Shown: in pieces, positions 52,485 to 62,430 of the stretch | Position numbering within the stretch: position 1 is the first letter of the stretch | Layout of the letters: every line of letters starts with the position of its first letter | NCBI GenBank assembly: GCA_024305405.1 | Contig: JAKNDB010000075.1 | Coordinates: 1,257,501-1,321,500, forward strand | Source: Dirofilaria immitis | Lineage: Eukaryota > Nematoda > Chromadorea > Rhabditida > Onchocercidae | Direction of reading: 5' to 3' | Length of the DNA stretch: 64,000 bases | The notes under the pieces: model-generated | Told to the model about the DNA's origin: nothing | The model's database searches: none | Seen by the model: the letters and a program-made list of their open reading frames with translations, nothing else | Program-made: the position numbers and the translations under genes

Positions 52485-52955
52485 TTATTTATCAATTATT
52501 TTAATTCATTTTATGATAAGAAAAATCTATTACGAAATTTACATGTTTCAAGCATATTTGTAATGCTATCAAAAATCAATAATACTATCAAGTAATCAAT
52601 GATACTGTTGTGATTGTATGCTGTCTAAAAATTAATGATACTCTATTATGATAATTTATCAATCAGTTTAATTCATATTATGATCTGTTGCGAAATTTAA
52701 GTTTCAAGCATATTTTTAATGCTATCAAAAACAATGATAATATTGTGATTATGTGCTGTCTAGAAGTCAGTGATAATTTATCAATTATTTTAATTCATTT
52801 TATGATAAGAAAAATCTATTTCGAAATTTACATGTTTCAAGCATATTTGTAATGCTATCAAAAATCAATAATACTATCAAATAATTAATGATAATATTGT
52901 GATAGTGTGGTGTCTAAAAGTCAATTGTACTCTACCAGTGATAATTTATCAATTA
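52485..52955 (+). repeat. Three copies of a unit of 118-165 bp
   Basis: ATTTATCAATTATTTTAATT, CATGTTTCAAGCATATTTGT and AATGCTATCAAAAATCAATA recur. Copies 1 and 3 are nearly identical and the middle one is shortened. Confidence 0.9.
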
Positions 52956-53234
52956 CTTCAGATTATAAAATATGGCATATTGAATATTAACAATTTTTCT
53001 ATTCTATTCTATTCCTATCTATAATATTTAAATTGGAAAAATTTTTGAATAAAAAAATATAAAGAGAAATGAGAATGACGAATTAAGTGCCAAATATAAA
53101 GGAAGGAGAAAAGGAGGAAAAAAATGTCATAAAGGTCATAAAGGTCATAGCTCTATTATTCTAATATCTTTTGCATATTTATTAGCAATTTCATCCTTTT
53201 ACTCCTTACTGTTATTACTGACATATATATATAT

Positions 53235-53336
53235 AAATAAATAAATAAGTAAATTTGTTTTGTTTAATTTATTTCGTTTTATTTATTTATTTATTTTGTT
53301 TAAAATCATAATTTCATTTATTTATTTTATTTTGTT

Positions 53337-53367
<31 letters not shown>

Positions 53368-53475
53368 TTAATTTATTTATTTTGTTTAAATTGCTAAACA
53401 TAATTTCATTTATTTATTTATTTTTGTTTTATTTATTTACTTATTAATTTATTCAGTTTAAATTGTTAAACATAA
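53235..53475 (+). repeat. TTTA tetranucleotide array with TTTGTTTAAA spacers
   Basis: Several (TTTA)n blocks separated by a repeated TTTTGTTTAAATTGCTAAAC-like spacer, about 200 bp upstream of the exon 2 acceptor. Confidence 0.9.
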
Positions 53476-53672
53476 TTTCAATGGAATGATTAATTTGAAA
53501 AGGAAGTAAAACGAAATAACAAATTAATTATATTAATAATTAAAATCAATTAATATATCATTTAATTTATTAAATTACAAATTTTATCATTCGTTCATTT
53601 TTGCCTCCTTAATTCTAAAAATGTTAAATTATTAAATCAATCATTTTATCGATAAATTTTTTTTTTTTTTAG

Positions 53673-53785
53673 GACATTGTGATCAAACATTGGATTGTCA
53701 TTTGTGTGGTATTTGCTCAGCAAAATTTTACAATGTTGAACGATTCATTGAACATAAGAAAAATTGTTCAATTTCACATAAACAA
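53673..53785 (+). CDS. sem-4: SALL exon 2: N-terminal C2HC zinc finger
   Basis: Acceptor TTTTTTTAG ends at 53672. The first two bases complete a Gly codon with the last base of exon 1. The exon encodes residues 36-73 and holds a C-X2-C-X12-H-X3-C finger (Cys47, Cys50, His63, Cys67). It ends EHKKNC, the same string found in the lone N-terminal finger of animal SALL proteins. Two further cysteines (38 and 44) lie just upstream. In the family this finger is separate from the DNA-binding finger pairs. The exon closes on a complete CAA codon at donor GTTTGA (53786), a weaker but acceptable donor. Next-exon phase 0 supports it. The distance to exon 1 is 30,081 bp. Confidence 0.93.
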
Positions 53786-54130
53786 GTTTGATAAATTAAA
53801 TAATTGCTTTTTTTTTGGTTAATACAAAATTTTGAAATTGTTTAAAACTTTTCATCAATCAATCAATCAATTTTTCAATCAATTAATCAATCGGTTTTTC
53901 AATCAATCAATTTTTCAATTAATCAATCGATCAATTCGATTCATTTCTAATTTTTACAATTTCAATAATTTCATGCTTCCGTTAAATCTTTCTTTCTTTC
54001 CTTTTTTTTTTTTAATTTTTATTTTAATATTAAAATATAAGCAATAATTTTTGGAATTTAATTTGTTGTTTAATTTTGTATAAAAATTTGTCATTTAATT
54101 TAAATTAAAATAATATTAGAAAATTTACAG
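53786..54130 (+). other. Intron 2 with (TCAA)n-type repeat
   Basis: 345 bp, from donor GTTTGA to acceptor TTTACAG. It holds an imperfect CAAT/TCAA tetranucleotide array at about 53849-53940 and otherwise AT-rich sequence. The 71-codon ORF here is a reading of the repeat. Confidence 0.85.
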
Positions 54131-54285
54131 AATTCGATAATAGCATCAAATCCGGATTCAGAATCGGTACCAATTGATTTATCATCAAAAAGCATGCATC
54201 AGATGATCTCGATAGAAAAAGTATTCTAGAAGATAAATCAAATTTACTATTTGATCCGTTACAAACGATACAATCTCATCAACAG
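54131..54285 (+). CDS. sem-4: SALL exon 3: acidic/Ser-rich linker with PIDLS motif; one-base frameshift
   Basis: Acceptor TTTACAG ends at 54130 and donor CAG/GTAAAA follows at 54286. The first frame reads through VPIDLSSK, then hits TAG about 12 codons later. The second frame reads KHASDDLDRKSILEDK and on to the donor, but is closed upstream by TGA at 54175-54177. The frames meet at the A5 run 54187-54191. One more A there restores a single frame of 52 codons and the phase 0 that exon 4 requires. PIDLS (residues 87-91) fits the PxDLS consensus bound by the CtBP corepressor; binding is inferred. A homopolymer deletion in the assembly is the likeliest cause of the break. A real mutation would truncate the protein before its DNA-binding fingers. 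Confidence 0.82.
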
Positions 54286-54701
54286 GTAAAAATTTTGTAA
54301 TTTCTTTTTTTTTTTTTTAATTTTTTGAATGTTAAAATGATTTCAGGAAGATTCGATATTATTATATTAAATAGATTGATATCGATGAATGAACATTAAT
54401 ATCTAAAATAAATAAATAAACAAAGAAAGAAACGTAGTATAATAATAATTGCTCAAATTTGACCTTTAAATTTTTTTTGACCTTAATAAATCTTTATCAG
54501 ATATAAAATTCAATAAGCATATTTATTACAATATTTATCATTTTATTAGATGAAATTTTTTTTTTTTTTACAAATAATCTTCTACGGTAACTATTAATTA
54601 TCATAATCACTTTATCAATTCGTTTATTTCAATATTAATTTCAAATTAACATTAAAAACTATCCAGTCTATTTTAATGTACCACCTGCTGTGTTACCGTT
54701 C

Positions 54702-54763
54702 CATTTCCGCTTTATGCAAAAATACGTAAAGGAAATGCCGCATGATATTTGTATGCGGCATTT
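54702..54763 (+). other. Two overlapping, mutually exclusive hairpins followed by T-rich tract
   Basis: Downstream hairpin: arms AAATGCCGCAT (54733-54743) and ATGCGGCATTT (54753-54763), a perfect 11-bp stem with a 9-base loop, followed by TTTATTTTTATCTTTT. Upstream hairpin: CATTTCCGCTTTA (54702-54714) against TAAAGGAAATG (54727-54737), perfect but for two unpaired bases. The two share GAAATG, so only one can form at a time. The island is much richer in G and C than its surroundings. Function is unknown. Possibilities are a conserved intronic element, a small RNA gene ended by T runs, or chance. Confidence 0.6.
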
Positions 54764-55134
54764 TTATTTTTATCTTTTCTCAATAATTATTATCTGATAA
54801 GTTTTTTTTTTTTTTTCTTCCAATCAAAACTATCTTCCTTTCTTTTTTTTTTCCATTATTCTCATTTCAATGTAAATATTAAAAACAAAAAATAAAAAAT
54901 AAACAAAAACGAAAAACGAAAAAGACAACTGTTTAGTTTATTTTAGGATAATGAAAATTAAAATGGAAAAAAAAAAAACGATGAACTTTTTTTAAATTTT
55001 TAATATAAAGGGACTAATTCAAGTATTTAATTTAATTACATAATTCAAGTATTTAATTTAATTTAATTTAATTACATTCATTATATATCTTTTTGATTAA
55101 ATCATATCAAATAAATATTATTTTGATCAAACAA

Positions 55135-55640
55135 TAATATCATTTGATAAACAATAAAGAGTAAAATTATTTTGTAATTTAATTGATAAAATTTTTGCAA
55201 ATATTTCATAATTATCATAGATAAAATGGGAAATTAATATCATTTGATAAATAATAAATAGTAAAATATTAATAATTCATTGATAAAGTTTTGCAGTTAT
55301 ATCACAGTTATCATGATTAAAATGGGAAATTGATACTATTTGATAAGCAATAAATAAAATTTTGCAAATTATATCAAATAAATATTATTTTGATAAAACA
55401 ATATTATCATTTTTATAAACAATAAATAGTTAAATAATTTGTAACTCTATCATAATTAAAATGAGAAATTAATATCATTTGATAAACAATAAGTAGTAAT
55501 TGTAATTTATTGATAAAATTTGCACTTATATTACAGTTATCATGATAAAATTGGGAGATTAATACTATTTGATAAATAATAAATAGTAAATTATTCATAA
55601 TTTATTTTTCATATTATTTCATAATTATCATGATTAAAAT
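55135..55640 (+). repeat. Diverged tandem repeats, unit about 70-100 bp, in intron 3
   Basis: The word ATCATTTGATAAA, with small changes, recurs at about 55138, 55238, 55334, 55408, 55473 and 55563. Each is followed by AATAAATAGTAAA and then TTATCATGATTAAAATGGGAAATT. Units differ by indels and substitutions. Confidence 0.75.
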
Positions 55641-56079
55641 AGAGAAATTATTTTGAAAAGAATGATCGATTTAATTATTGAAAAGTTATTGATATTTAAT
55701 ATAGAATTAATACTTAATAATAATAATAAGATTAGGTTAAATAAACTTTCAATAATAATTATTATTTAAAATAACTAATATCTTATTATGATTTAGAAAT
55801 TAAATAAGAAATATTAAAAATATTCATTTAATCGTTAAAAGATAATTAGTTCAAATTTTTGAAGTAATAATTAAAGATAATAAAGACTATCTCAATAAGC
55901 TATTTAATAATAATTATTTTAAACTAAAATTAATCTACTAATCGTGAATATTCAGCTCTACGAGTATAAGGTACCACATAAAACGTACAAAACTTATCAC
56001 AACCCTCTTATATAGAAAGAAATGCGGAAGATCCTTGTCTCGTACCATAGCACTTATCCTGAAACTTTGAAACTAAAAG

Positions 56080-56515
56080 TATTTTAAATTTGAATTAGAA
56101 ATATATTAAAATTAGAACTAAAAATAAACAATAGGAATTACTTCAATAAGCTATTCAATAATAATAATTTTAAATTAGAATTAAAATTATTTCAAGTTCG
56201 AATCAGAAGTATTTCAAATCAAAATTAAAAGTAAATAATAAAGGATTGCCTTAATTAAGCCGTTCAATAATAATAATTTTAAATTAAAATTAAATGTATT
56301 TTAAATCAGAAATGAAAATAGCGATAATAAGAATTACTTTAATAAGTTATAAATAACAATTATTTCAAATTAGAATTAAAATTAGTTTAAATTAAAAGTA
56401 TTTTTAAATGAATATTAATAACAAATAATAAGCGACAGCCTTAATTAAGCCGTTCAATAATAATTATTTTAAATTATAATTAAAAATATTTGAAATTAAA
56501 ATTTAAAAATAAACT
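56080..56515 (+). repeat. Diverged tandem repeats, unit about 110 bp, in intron 3
   Basis: About four units share TTCAATAATAATAATTTTAAATTA, an AGTATTT-containing stretch and a CCTTAATTAAGCCG-like word (56255 and 56440 regions). A looser related block extends left to about 55690. Confidence 0.65.
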
Positions 56516-56651
56516 TAAATTAATTTCAATGGTTTTTTTAAATCCAAAAAAAAACGAATGAGAATTGTAAACGATTTGTTTAAAAGAAATCTTTTAAATT
56601 TTAAATTTTTAAATTTCAAAATTAAAATCAAAAAAAAGTTTATTTTTACAG

Positions 56652-56900
56652 CAATTACTGGAACTTTATGCGCAATTGGCAGCAAGTCATAGTAGACATA
56701 CGGATTCGGAACAAAGTAGTGATGATGGCGGTAATACTTCATCATATGATCAATCACCGCCATCCAGTAATGGTGGCGGTGCTGTTGGTATTGGTGTTGG
56801 TATTGGTGGTGTTGGTGTTAGTGGTGTTGGTAGTGGTGGTAATGGTAATGGTGGTATCATGGAAAAAATTCATCCATGCGTTGCTGAACGATGTCAACAG
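56652..56900 (+). CDS. sem-4: SALL exon 4: Q-rich start, Ser-rich and Gly-rich tract, first half of a C2H2 finger
   Basis: Acceptor TTTTTACAG ends at 56651. The 249-bp exon is phase 0 at both ends and encodes residues 126-208. It starts QLLELYAQLAA directly after the IQSHQQ end of exon 3, so the joined stretch resembles the glutamine-rich region that mediates oligomerisation in SALL proteins. The middle is Ser/Asp-rich (DSEQSSDDGG). A Gly/Val tract follows, coded largely by GGT and GTT repeats (about 56772-56862), so its length may vary between alleles. The end, HPCVAERCQQ, supplies Cys201 and Cys206 of a C2H2 finger completed by exon 5. Donor GTTAAT follows at 56901. Confidence 0.9.
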
Positions 56901-57763
56901 GTTAATTAATTACTATTACTATTACGATTATTACGATTACTATTATTATAAAACTTATCAAAAAAATTAAGCTTAATATTAATCATCAGATATAATAAAT
57001 ATTATTCATTTCTTATCATGATGATTAATTTTATCATGGTAATTTTATATTTTATTAAATGAATAAATTTTGATTATAATTTTAAATTTTATTCTAAAAA
57101 TAATTTGTTTGATTAATTTTCTTATCAGTTTCTTTTTTTCTCCAATGATATTTCCGGAATATATGAAAATTTTCCGTCATATAAATAAAACTTATCAGAT
57201 TCAATTTTATCAGTTAGAAATTTAATTTTTATAGTTGAATTTTTAATGACCTTTTTTCCAATTTTTAGTGACCTTCATTTTTTTCTATAGTTGAATTTTT
57301 AATGACCTTTATTTTAATGCTACTAAAAATCGCTAATATATATATACTACTCCTATTTTTTTTAAAAAAGTTTCAGAGAAAAAAAACTGGAATTTGATGA
57401 TATGATGATGATAATGATAATGATAGTATTTACAATTCATCTGATAATTTTTTTTTTGAAATAGATAGTAATAGAAGAAATAAAAGTTTTATTTTTTATT
57501 TTTGATACTCAAATCAATTAATCTTATTTCTATTACTACTATCACTAACTACTGGTAATTGGTTTAAGAATGAAATGATTTTTTTTTTTAAATGATATCA
57601 AAATATAGCGTTATCAGCTCTTATCATATTCCAATAGCAAAAATAGAAAAAAAACCAGTAATTGATAATGTTAATTCGGATTAATTGATATAAACTTGTA
57701 TTTATAAACTCCTATTGCTATCAGAATTATCAAAACTATATTAAATAAAAATCAAATTACGAT

Positions 57764-57801
57764 GATAGTGCTGCTACTTCTGCTGCTGTTGCTGCTGCTA
57801 T
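57764..57801 (+). repeat. Imperfect GCT/CTG triplet repeat
   Basis: About twelve GCT-like triplets with ACT, TCT and GTT variants. They interrupt a duplicated flank: TATCAGAATTATCAAAA occurs both before (57719 region) and after (57811 region). This is the most G/C-rich simple repeat in the window outside coding DNA. Confidence 0.8.
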
Positions 57802-58354
57802 TGATAGCTGTTACTATCAGAATTATCAAAATAATTTTTTTTTCATATTAAATGATAAAAAAGTTAAATAAATAAATAAAATTATTAGGGAAAGTTTTTA
57901 AAATTTAAATTTAGAAGAAAAACGAATAAATTATATTTTGAGAATATTTTTTTTAATATAATTAATTCGAATTAATTTATTATATATTATTTTTGATAAA
58001 TTTTAATTTAAAATTTTTTTCGAATTAAAATTAATTTCTTATTTTTTTCGAATTCGATAAATTTTTTCCAATTTTTTTTTATTTGTGTTTTTTCATTCAT
58101 ATCATAGAATGCTTTTATCAATTCTTCTTATTTTTTTTTGAAATATTAAAATAATCTGAGGATATTTCAGAAAATGATAAATATACCAAACTTTGCTTAT
58201 TTTTTTTTTTCAAATTCAATAAATACAAACTTGCAACGAAAACTTTACACACTTTAAATTAGCAACATATACACTACCTAATTTTTGTTTACAATTTAAA
58301 AAAAATTACATTTATTTTTAATAAATAATTTTTTGCAGAAAAAGTTTCAAATTC

Positions 58355-58630
58355 ATATATATGCTAATTTAATTTCACGAATGATCATATATTCAAGATT
58401 CTCGACAAGCAAAAAAATATGCAAATTTCCTTTATTCTCGTTACTTACTATTTTAGAGTTGTAGTTTACATTTTTGAAAAGTTGATACGTTTCATGCTTG
58501 TATGCTAATTTAATTTAATGATTATATATTCAAGATTCTCGACAAGCAAAAAATATGCAAATTTTTTTTTCTCGTCATTCTTACTGCTACCTTATTATGT
58601 TTTGAAATATTGATACTTATTTATAGGATG
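58355..58630 (+). repeat. Two-copy tandem duplication, about 141-bp period
   Basis: TATGCTAATTTAATTT, then ATATTCAAGATTCTCGACAA and GCAAAAAATATGCAAATTT, occur twice, starting near 58359 and 58500. The second copy has a few deletions. Confidence 0.8.
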
Positions 58631-59007
58631 ATAAGTAGGAATAGAAATGCAGGAAATGAAATTTTAATTTCATTTTAATTTCGATTCATATATATTATAA
58701 TTTATTACTATATAATATATATTATACGGTGAAGTAATACTTTTTTCCTTGGCCAATTTCATCGATTTGGCCAGGAACAGAAATTATTTGTGAAACTTGA
58801 AGTATTAGGAATTAAAACATAGGAGGAGCATGGAAGAGGAGGAAGATGAAGGAAGAATTAATTAATCATTCATATTTAAATATAAAATTAAAATTTCCTC
58901 TTTATTGATTTTCCTCATAATATTAGCATACTAATAGATTTGGTTAATTAATAATTCATAAAATTTACCTTTTAATTAAGTCAAAACAAAATTACCTTGA
59001 ATTCTTT

Positions 59008-59200
59008 TTTTTCATTTCATTAATTCAATGTATGTATATATACATTTATCTATTTATTTTTTCATTTCAAATTAATAAACAATTTCCAATTATTCATTTT
59101 TCTTTTTTCATTTCATTAATTCAATGTATGTATATATACATACATTTATCTATTTATTTTTTCATTTCAAATTAATAAACAATTTCCAATTATTCATTTC
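59008..59200 (+). repeat. Two-copy tandem duplication, about 96-bp period
   Basis: TTCATTTCATTAATTCAATG, followed by TATGTATATATACA and AATAAACAATTTCCAATTAT, is repeated almost unchanged from about 59011 and 59107. The close identity suggests a recent event. Confidence 0.85.
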
Positions 59201-59689
59201 TTACTAATTTGCAAATTTTTATTTCTGTCTTTCATAAAAATCTATCATTTAATTTTTTCTTTTCCTAAAAATATTTTTTTAGCATAATTTTTTCTCAAAA
59301 CAAATTATTGAAAATATAAAATTTATTTTAAAAATTTAACAAAAACAAAAGAAAGAAAAGAAAAGAAATAAAATAAAATAAAATTTTTGAATATAAAAAA
59401 ATAAATAAATTATAGAAAGAAAGAAAATTTAATTTATACATAGCAAAAAATGAAAAATAAAAAAAAAATGAAATGATCAATGTTCAAAATATATATAACA
59501 AATTTTTTTTGTAAAATGGCATTTAAATTATTTTAAAAAAGAAACGAAAAACGAATAAATAAAAATGAATTTTTTGAAAGCAAAAAATAAAATTTGTGTA
59601 AAATTTTTAATCCATCAAATTTTTGTAATAATAATATGATACATGAAAGATATATTATAATAATAATCAAGATATGAGAATTATATAAT

Positions 59690-60195
59690 GATGATGATAA
59701 TGATAATGATGAATATACATATATATTTTTTTCGCATAAATAATGATACATAATGATAATGATACATAATGATAATGATGAATATACGTATTTTTAGAAT
59801 ATTATAATAATGATAGAGCAAAGTGAGAGAGTTTTTAAGATGATGATGATGATAACAATGAATATACGTATTTTTTTAGTAGAATAATAATACATGATAG
59901 ATAGTATAATAATGATAGAGTAAAGTAAGAGAGTTTCGAAATGATGAGAGTTTTGCGATGATAATGATGATGATGATAATGATAAATATATGTATATTTA
60001 TTAAAATATCGATATCTGATAGATAGGAGTAAGGTAAGAGAGTTTTGAGATGATGATAATAATGATGATAATGATGAATATATGTATTTTTAATATAAAT
60101 AATGATACACATGATAGATATTATAATAATGATAGAGTAAGGTAAAAGAGTTTTGAGATGATAATGATGATGATGATAATGAATATATATATCTA
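59690..60195 (+). repeat. Compound array: GAT microsatellite within about 115-bp units
   Basis: Four to five units each carry GATGATGATAATGATGAATA, then a TACGTATTTTT-like word, then AATAATGATAGAGTAAAGTA and AGAGAGTTTT. The minus-strand 140-codon ORF over this region is a His/Ile-rich reading of the repeat. Confidence 0.75.
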
Positions 60196-60654
60196 TATGC
60201 AAATATAATGATATGTTTATTATGCAATTTTCAGCTAAGAGTGCTAATTTCGAATAATTATGACGATTTGATTTATGATGAGAATTATTATCAAACATTA
60301 GTAATAATATTTTTGTTTCATATTACTATGTATATATATATATATATATATATTGATAAAAAAAAAGGAACTATCAATATTTCTTTATCATTAACTATAT
60401 AATCAGTTTATGTTAATATATATTTATTTGATAAATTTGAATGAAAAATTTAAAATATTAAAAATTAAAATTTCTTTTTTCTAATAATAAACTTTTTGAT
60501 TTATCATTTGAATTAGCATTAGAAGATTGATAAAAGTTGTAAAAAAATTTTTGCAAATTAGAATTTTAAATGTTATCTTTATTTTTTATCAGTTATAATT
60601 GTTATCATTAATCAATTATCATAAATATAAATATATGTTTTATTTTTTATTTAG

Positions 60655-60762
60655 CATTTTTCATCCCGTGGTGCTTTGCTATGGCATATTCTTCGACGAC
60701 ATCCCGGTGAAAAGCTATTACAATGCAAACAATGTGAAGAACGTTTTGCGGATCCGGAACAG
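60655..60762 (+). CDS. sem-4: SALL exon 5: second half of C2H2 finger and start of a degenerate finger
   Basis: Acceptor TTATTTAG ends at 60654 and a strong GTGAGT donor lies at 60763; the phase is 0 at both ends. The 36 residues (209-244) supply His219 and His223. With Cys201 and Cys206 from exon 4 they make a C-X4-C-X12-H-X3-H finger. It is followed by HPGEK, a variant of the TGEKP linker typical of tandem C2H2 fingers. A second finger begins with Cys232 and Cys235 (CKQC) and continues into exon 6. The intron therefore falls inside each of the two fingers. Base composition is clearly richer in G and C than the flanking introns. Confidence 0.92.
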
Positions 60763-60879
60763 GTGAGTATTATTAGGTTAATTGCCTAACATTATATTAT
60801 CAATTATCATTATCATCTATTATTTATCTTTTTTAAATTTCTTATAACAAAATTTAACAAATTGTTTATATATGTAAAT

Positions 60880-60978
60880 GTATAGTGTATGTGTGTATGT
60901 GTGTGTTGTGCATGTGTATGTTGTGTATGTGTATGTTATGTATATGTATGTGTGTATGTATGTATGTATGTATGTGTC
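60880..60978 (+). repeat. TG/TATG microsatellite
   Basis: Interrupted TGTATG and TGTG units. ORFs in all frames here are artefacts of the repeat. Confidence 0.9.
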
Positions 60979-61044
60979 GTTCATTTGGAGCAAAAGGTCG
61001 TTGCTACAATCTTATTATTCATTGTTATTACGTTTATAATTATA

Positions 61045-61172
61045 GCCATCAATGCTATCATTATTATTATTATTATTACTATTATTATTATTATTGTTAC
61101 TGTTGTTATTATTATTATTATCATTATTTCGATTATTACTATCATGATTATTATTATTATTATTATTATTAT
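61045..61172 (+). repeat. ATT trinucleotide microsatellite
   Basis: ATT units with ACT, GTT and ATC variants. Confidence 0.9.
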
Positions 61173-61989
61173 ATACTTGCACATAAATTATTATGGTTAT
61201 TAGTTTTCTATTATATATATGTTAGTATGCATATATATATATATATTTGTTGGAAAATTCAATATCATATTCTATCCATTCTTGGTGATATATTTTACTT
61301 TTATCTCGAGAATGAAGACGAAAATTTAAAATTAATTATAAAATTTTTGGAATTTTATTTGAAAATTAAATAATGGTAGTTTAGAATTTTACAGCAACTT
61401 TCAAATTTAATATCTTTAGATTTTTAAATTTTATTTAAAGGATAGAAAATTTTTTTATTTTCTCTCAAATAACTTATCAACATTTTATCCTAAAAATTTC
61501 AACAACTTTTCCATCTACGACTATTATTTTGCTTTACTTCCTAATCCGACACACACCATACATACAAAAAAGATATACAAAATTTAGATAAGTATTATTG
61601 TTTGAAGAAAAAATGATCAAATTAAAATAATTGGAATATATAGGAAATGGATTAATGATTATATTTGTAATATTTGTCTTTTTGAAATGAGTAAATTCAA
61701 TTTCCGATTAATTATTTTAAGTGTATTTTATCATTCATTTTAGAAATATCTTTTCGATATTTACGATGGTTTATTTCTTTTTGTTTTCCTTTTTCTATTC
61801 TTCTTTCCCATTTATTAATCACTATTTTTACATTCATAATATGCATCATAGTATCGCTTTTGACCTTTCCTGATTTTAAATTATCAAATTTATGCCAATT
61901 GTTGATAATACCCATCATTTGTTAAATTTTTGTTACAAACATTTTATTTCTTTTCATTGATCGTCTAATTTGATACAAACATAAATTTA

Positions 61990-62430
61990 ACATTCAATTC
62001 ATTTTCATTTAATATTTTAGCTAAAAATTCAATTTTAATTTAATTTGACCTTTTGCAAATTTGCTTCATTTATATTTGAGCTATAAATTTAGTTTTAATT
62101 TTAATTTGACCTTTTGCAAATTTTAATTTTTAACAATTCTTCCTTTTTTTTCGTAATAATTCGCTTTATTTATATATGAGCTAAAAATTCAAGTTTGATT
62201 TAATTTGACCTCTTGTAGATTTTAAATTTTAACAATTCTTTTTCATAACAATTTGTTTCATCTATATTTGAGTCAAAAGTTTAATTTTAATTTAATTTGA
62301 CCTTTTACAAATTTGCTTCATTTATATTTGAGCTAAAAATTTATTTCTAATTTTAATTTGACCTTTTGGAAATTTTAATTTTTAACAATTCTTTTTTTTT
62401 CTTTTCATAATAATTTGCTTAATATTTAAT
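61990..62430 (+). repeat. Diverged array with conserved AATTTGACCTTTT core
   Basis: TTTAATTTGACCTTTTGCAA, or a close variant, occurs five to six times at about 62037, 62102, 62195, 62290 and 62355. It alternates with TTTATATTTGAGCTAAAAAT. Spacing is about 60-95 bp. Confidence 0.75.

Larger units (their letters stand above)
23592..53672 (+). other. Intron 1 of the SALL gene, 30,081 bp
   Basis: Runs from donor GTAAGT to acceptor TTTTTTTAG. It separates the N-terminal RRKQAKPQ exon from the C2HC-finger exon. Content is AT-rich single-copy DNA, long poly-T/poly-A runs, microsatellites and many local tandem duplications, listed separately. The stretches between listed repeats (for example 24800-27690, 28330-30470, 31900-33200, 36000-37390, 43450-44950 and 50200-51840) show no convincing exon; their ORFs are poly-Lys, poly-Phe or Ile/Asn-rich readings of simple sequence. 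Extra small exons or alternative promoters could be hidden. The only decent candidate seen is at 30475-30592. Confidence 0.85.
54286..56651 (+). other. Intron 3
   Basis: 2,366 bp, donor GTAAAA, acceptor TTTTTACAG. It contains a structured island at 54660-54770, a poorly repeated GC-richer island at 55925-56075, and two families of diverged tandem repeats listed separately. No coding potential was seen. Confidence 0.85.
56901..60654 (+). other. Intron 4
   Basis: 3,754 bp, donor GTTAAT, acceptor TTATTTAG. AT-rich, with several local duplications and a GCT-type microsatellite listed separately. No exon was found. The GCT run would read as Ala or Leu in two frames but has no splice sites around it. 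Confidence 0.85.

Noticed and set aside
54733..54790. Stem-loop plus T run read as a bacterial-type terminator
   Set aside because: It lies in an intron of an animal gene, so that mechanism does not apply; kept only as a structured element.
60885..61373. 162-codon ORF rich in Cys and Tyr
   Set aside because: Starts in a TG microsatellite and continues through an ATT microsatellite; it lies in intron 5 and has no domain.
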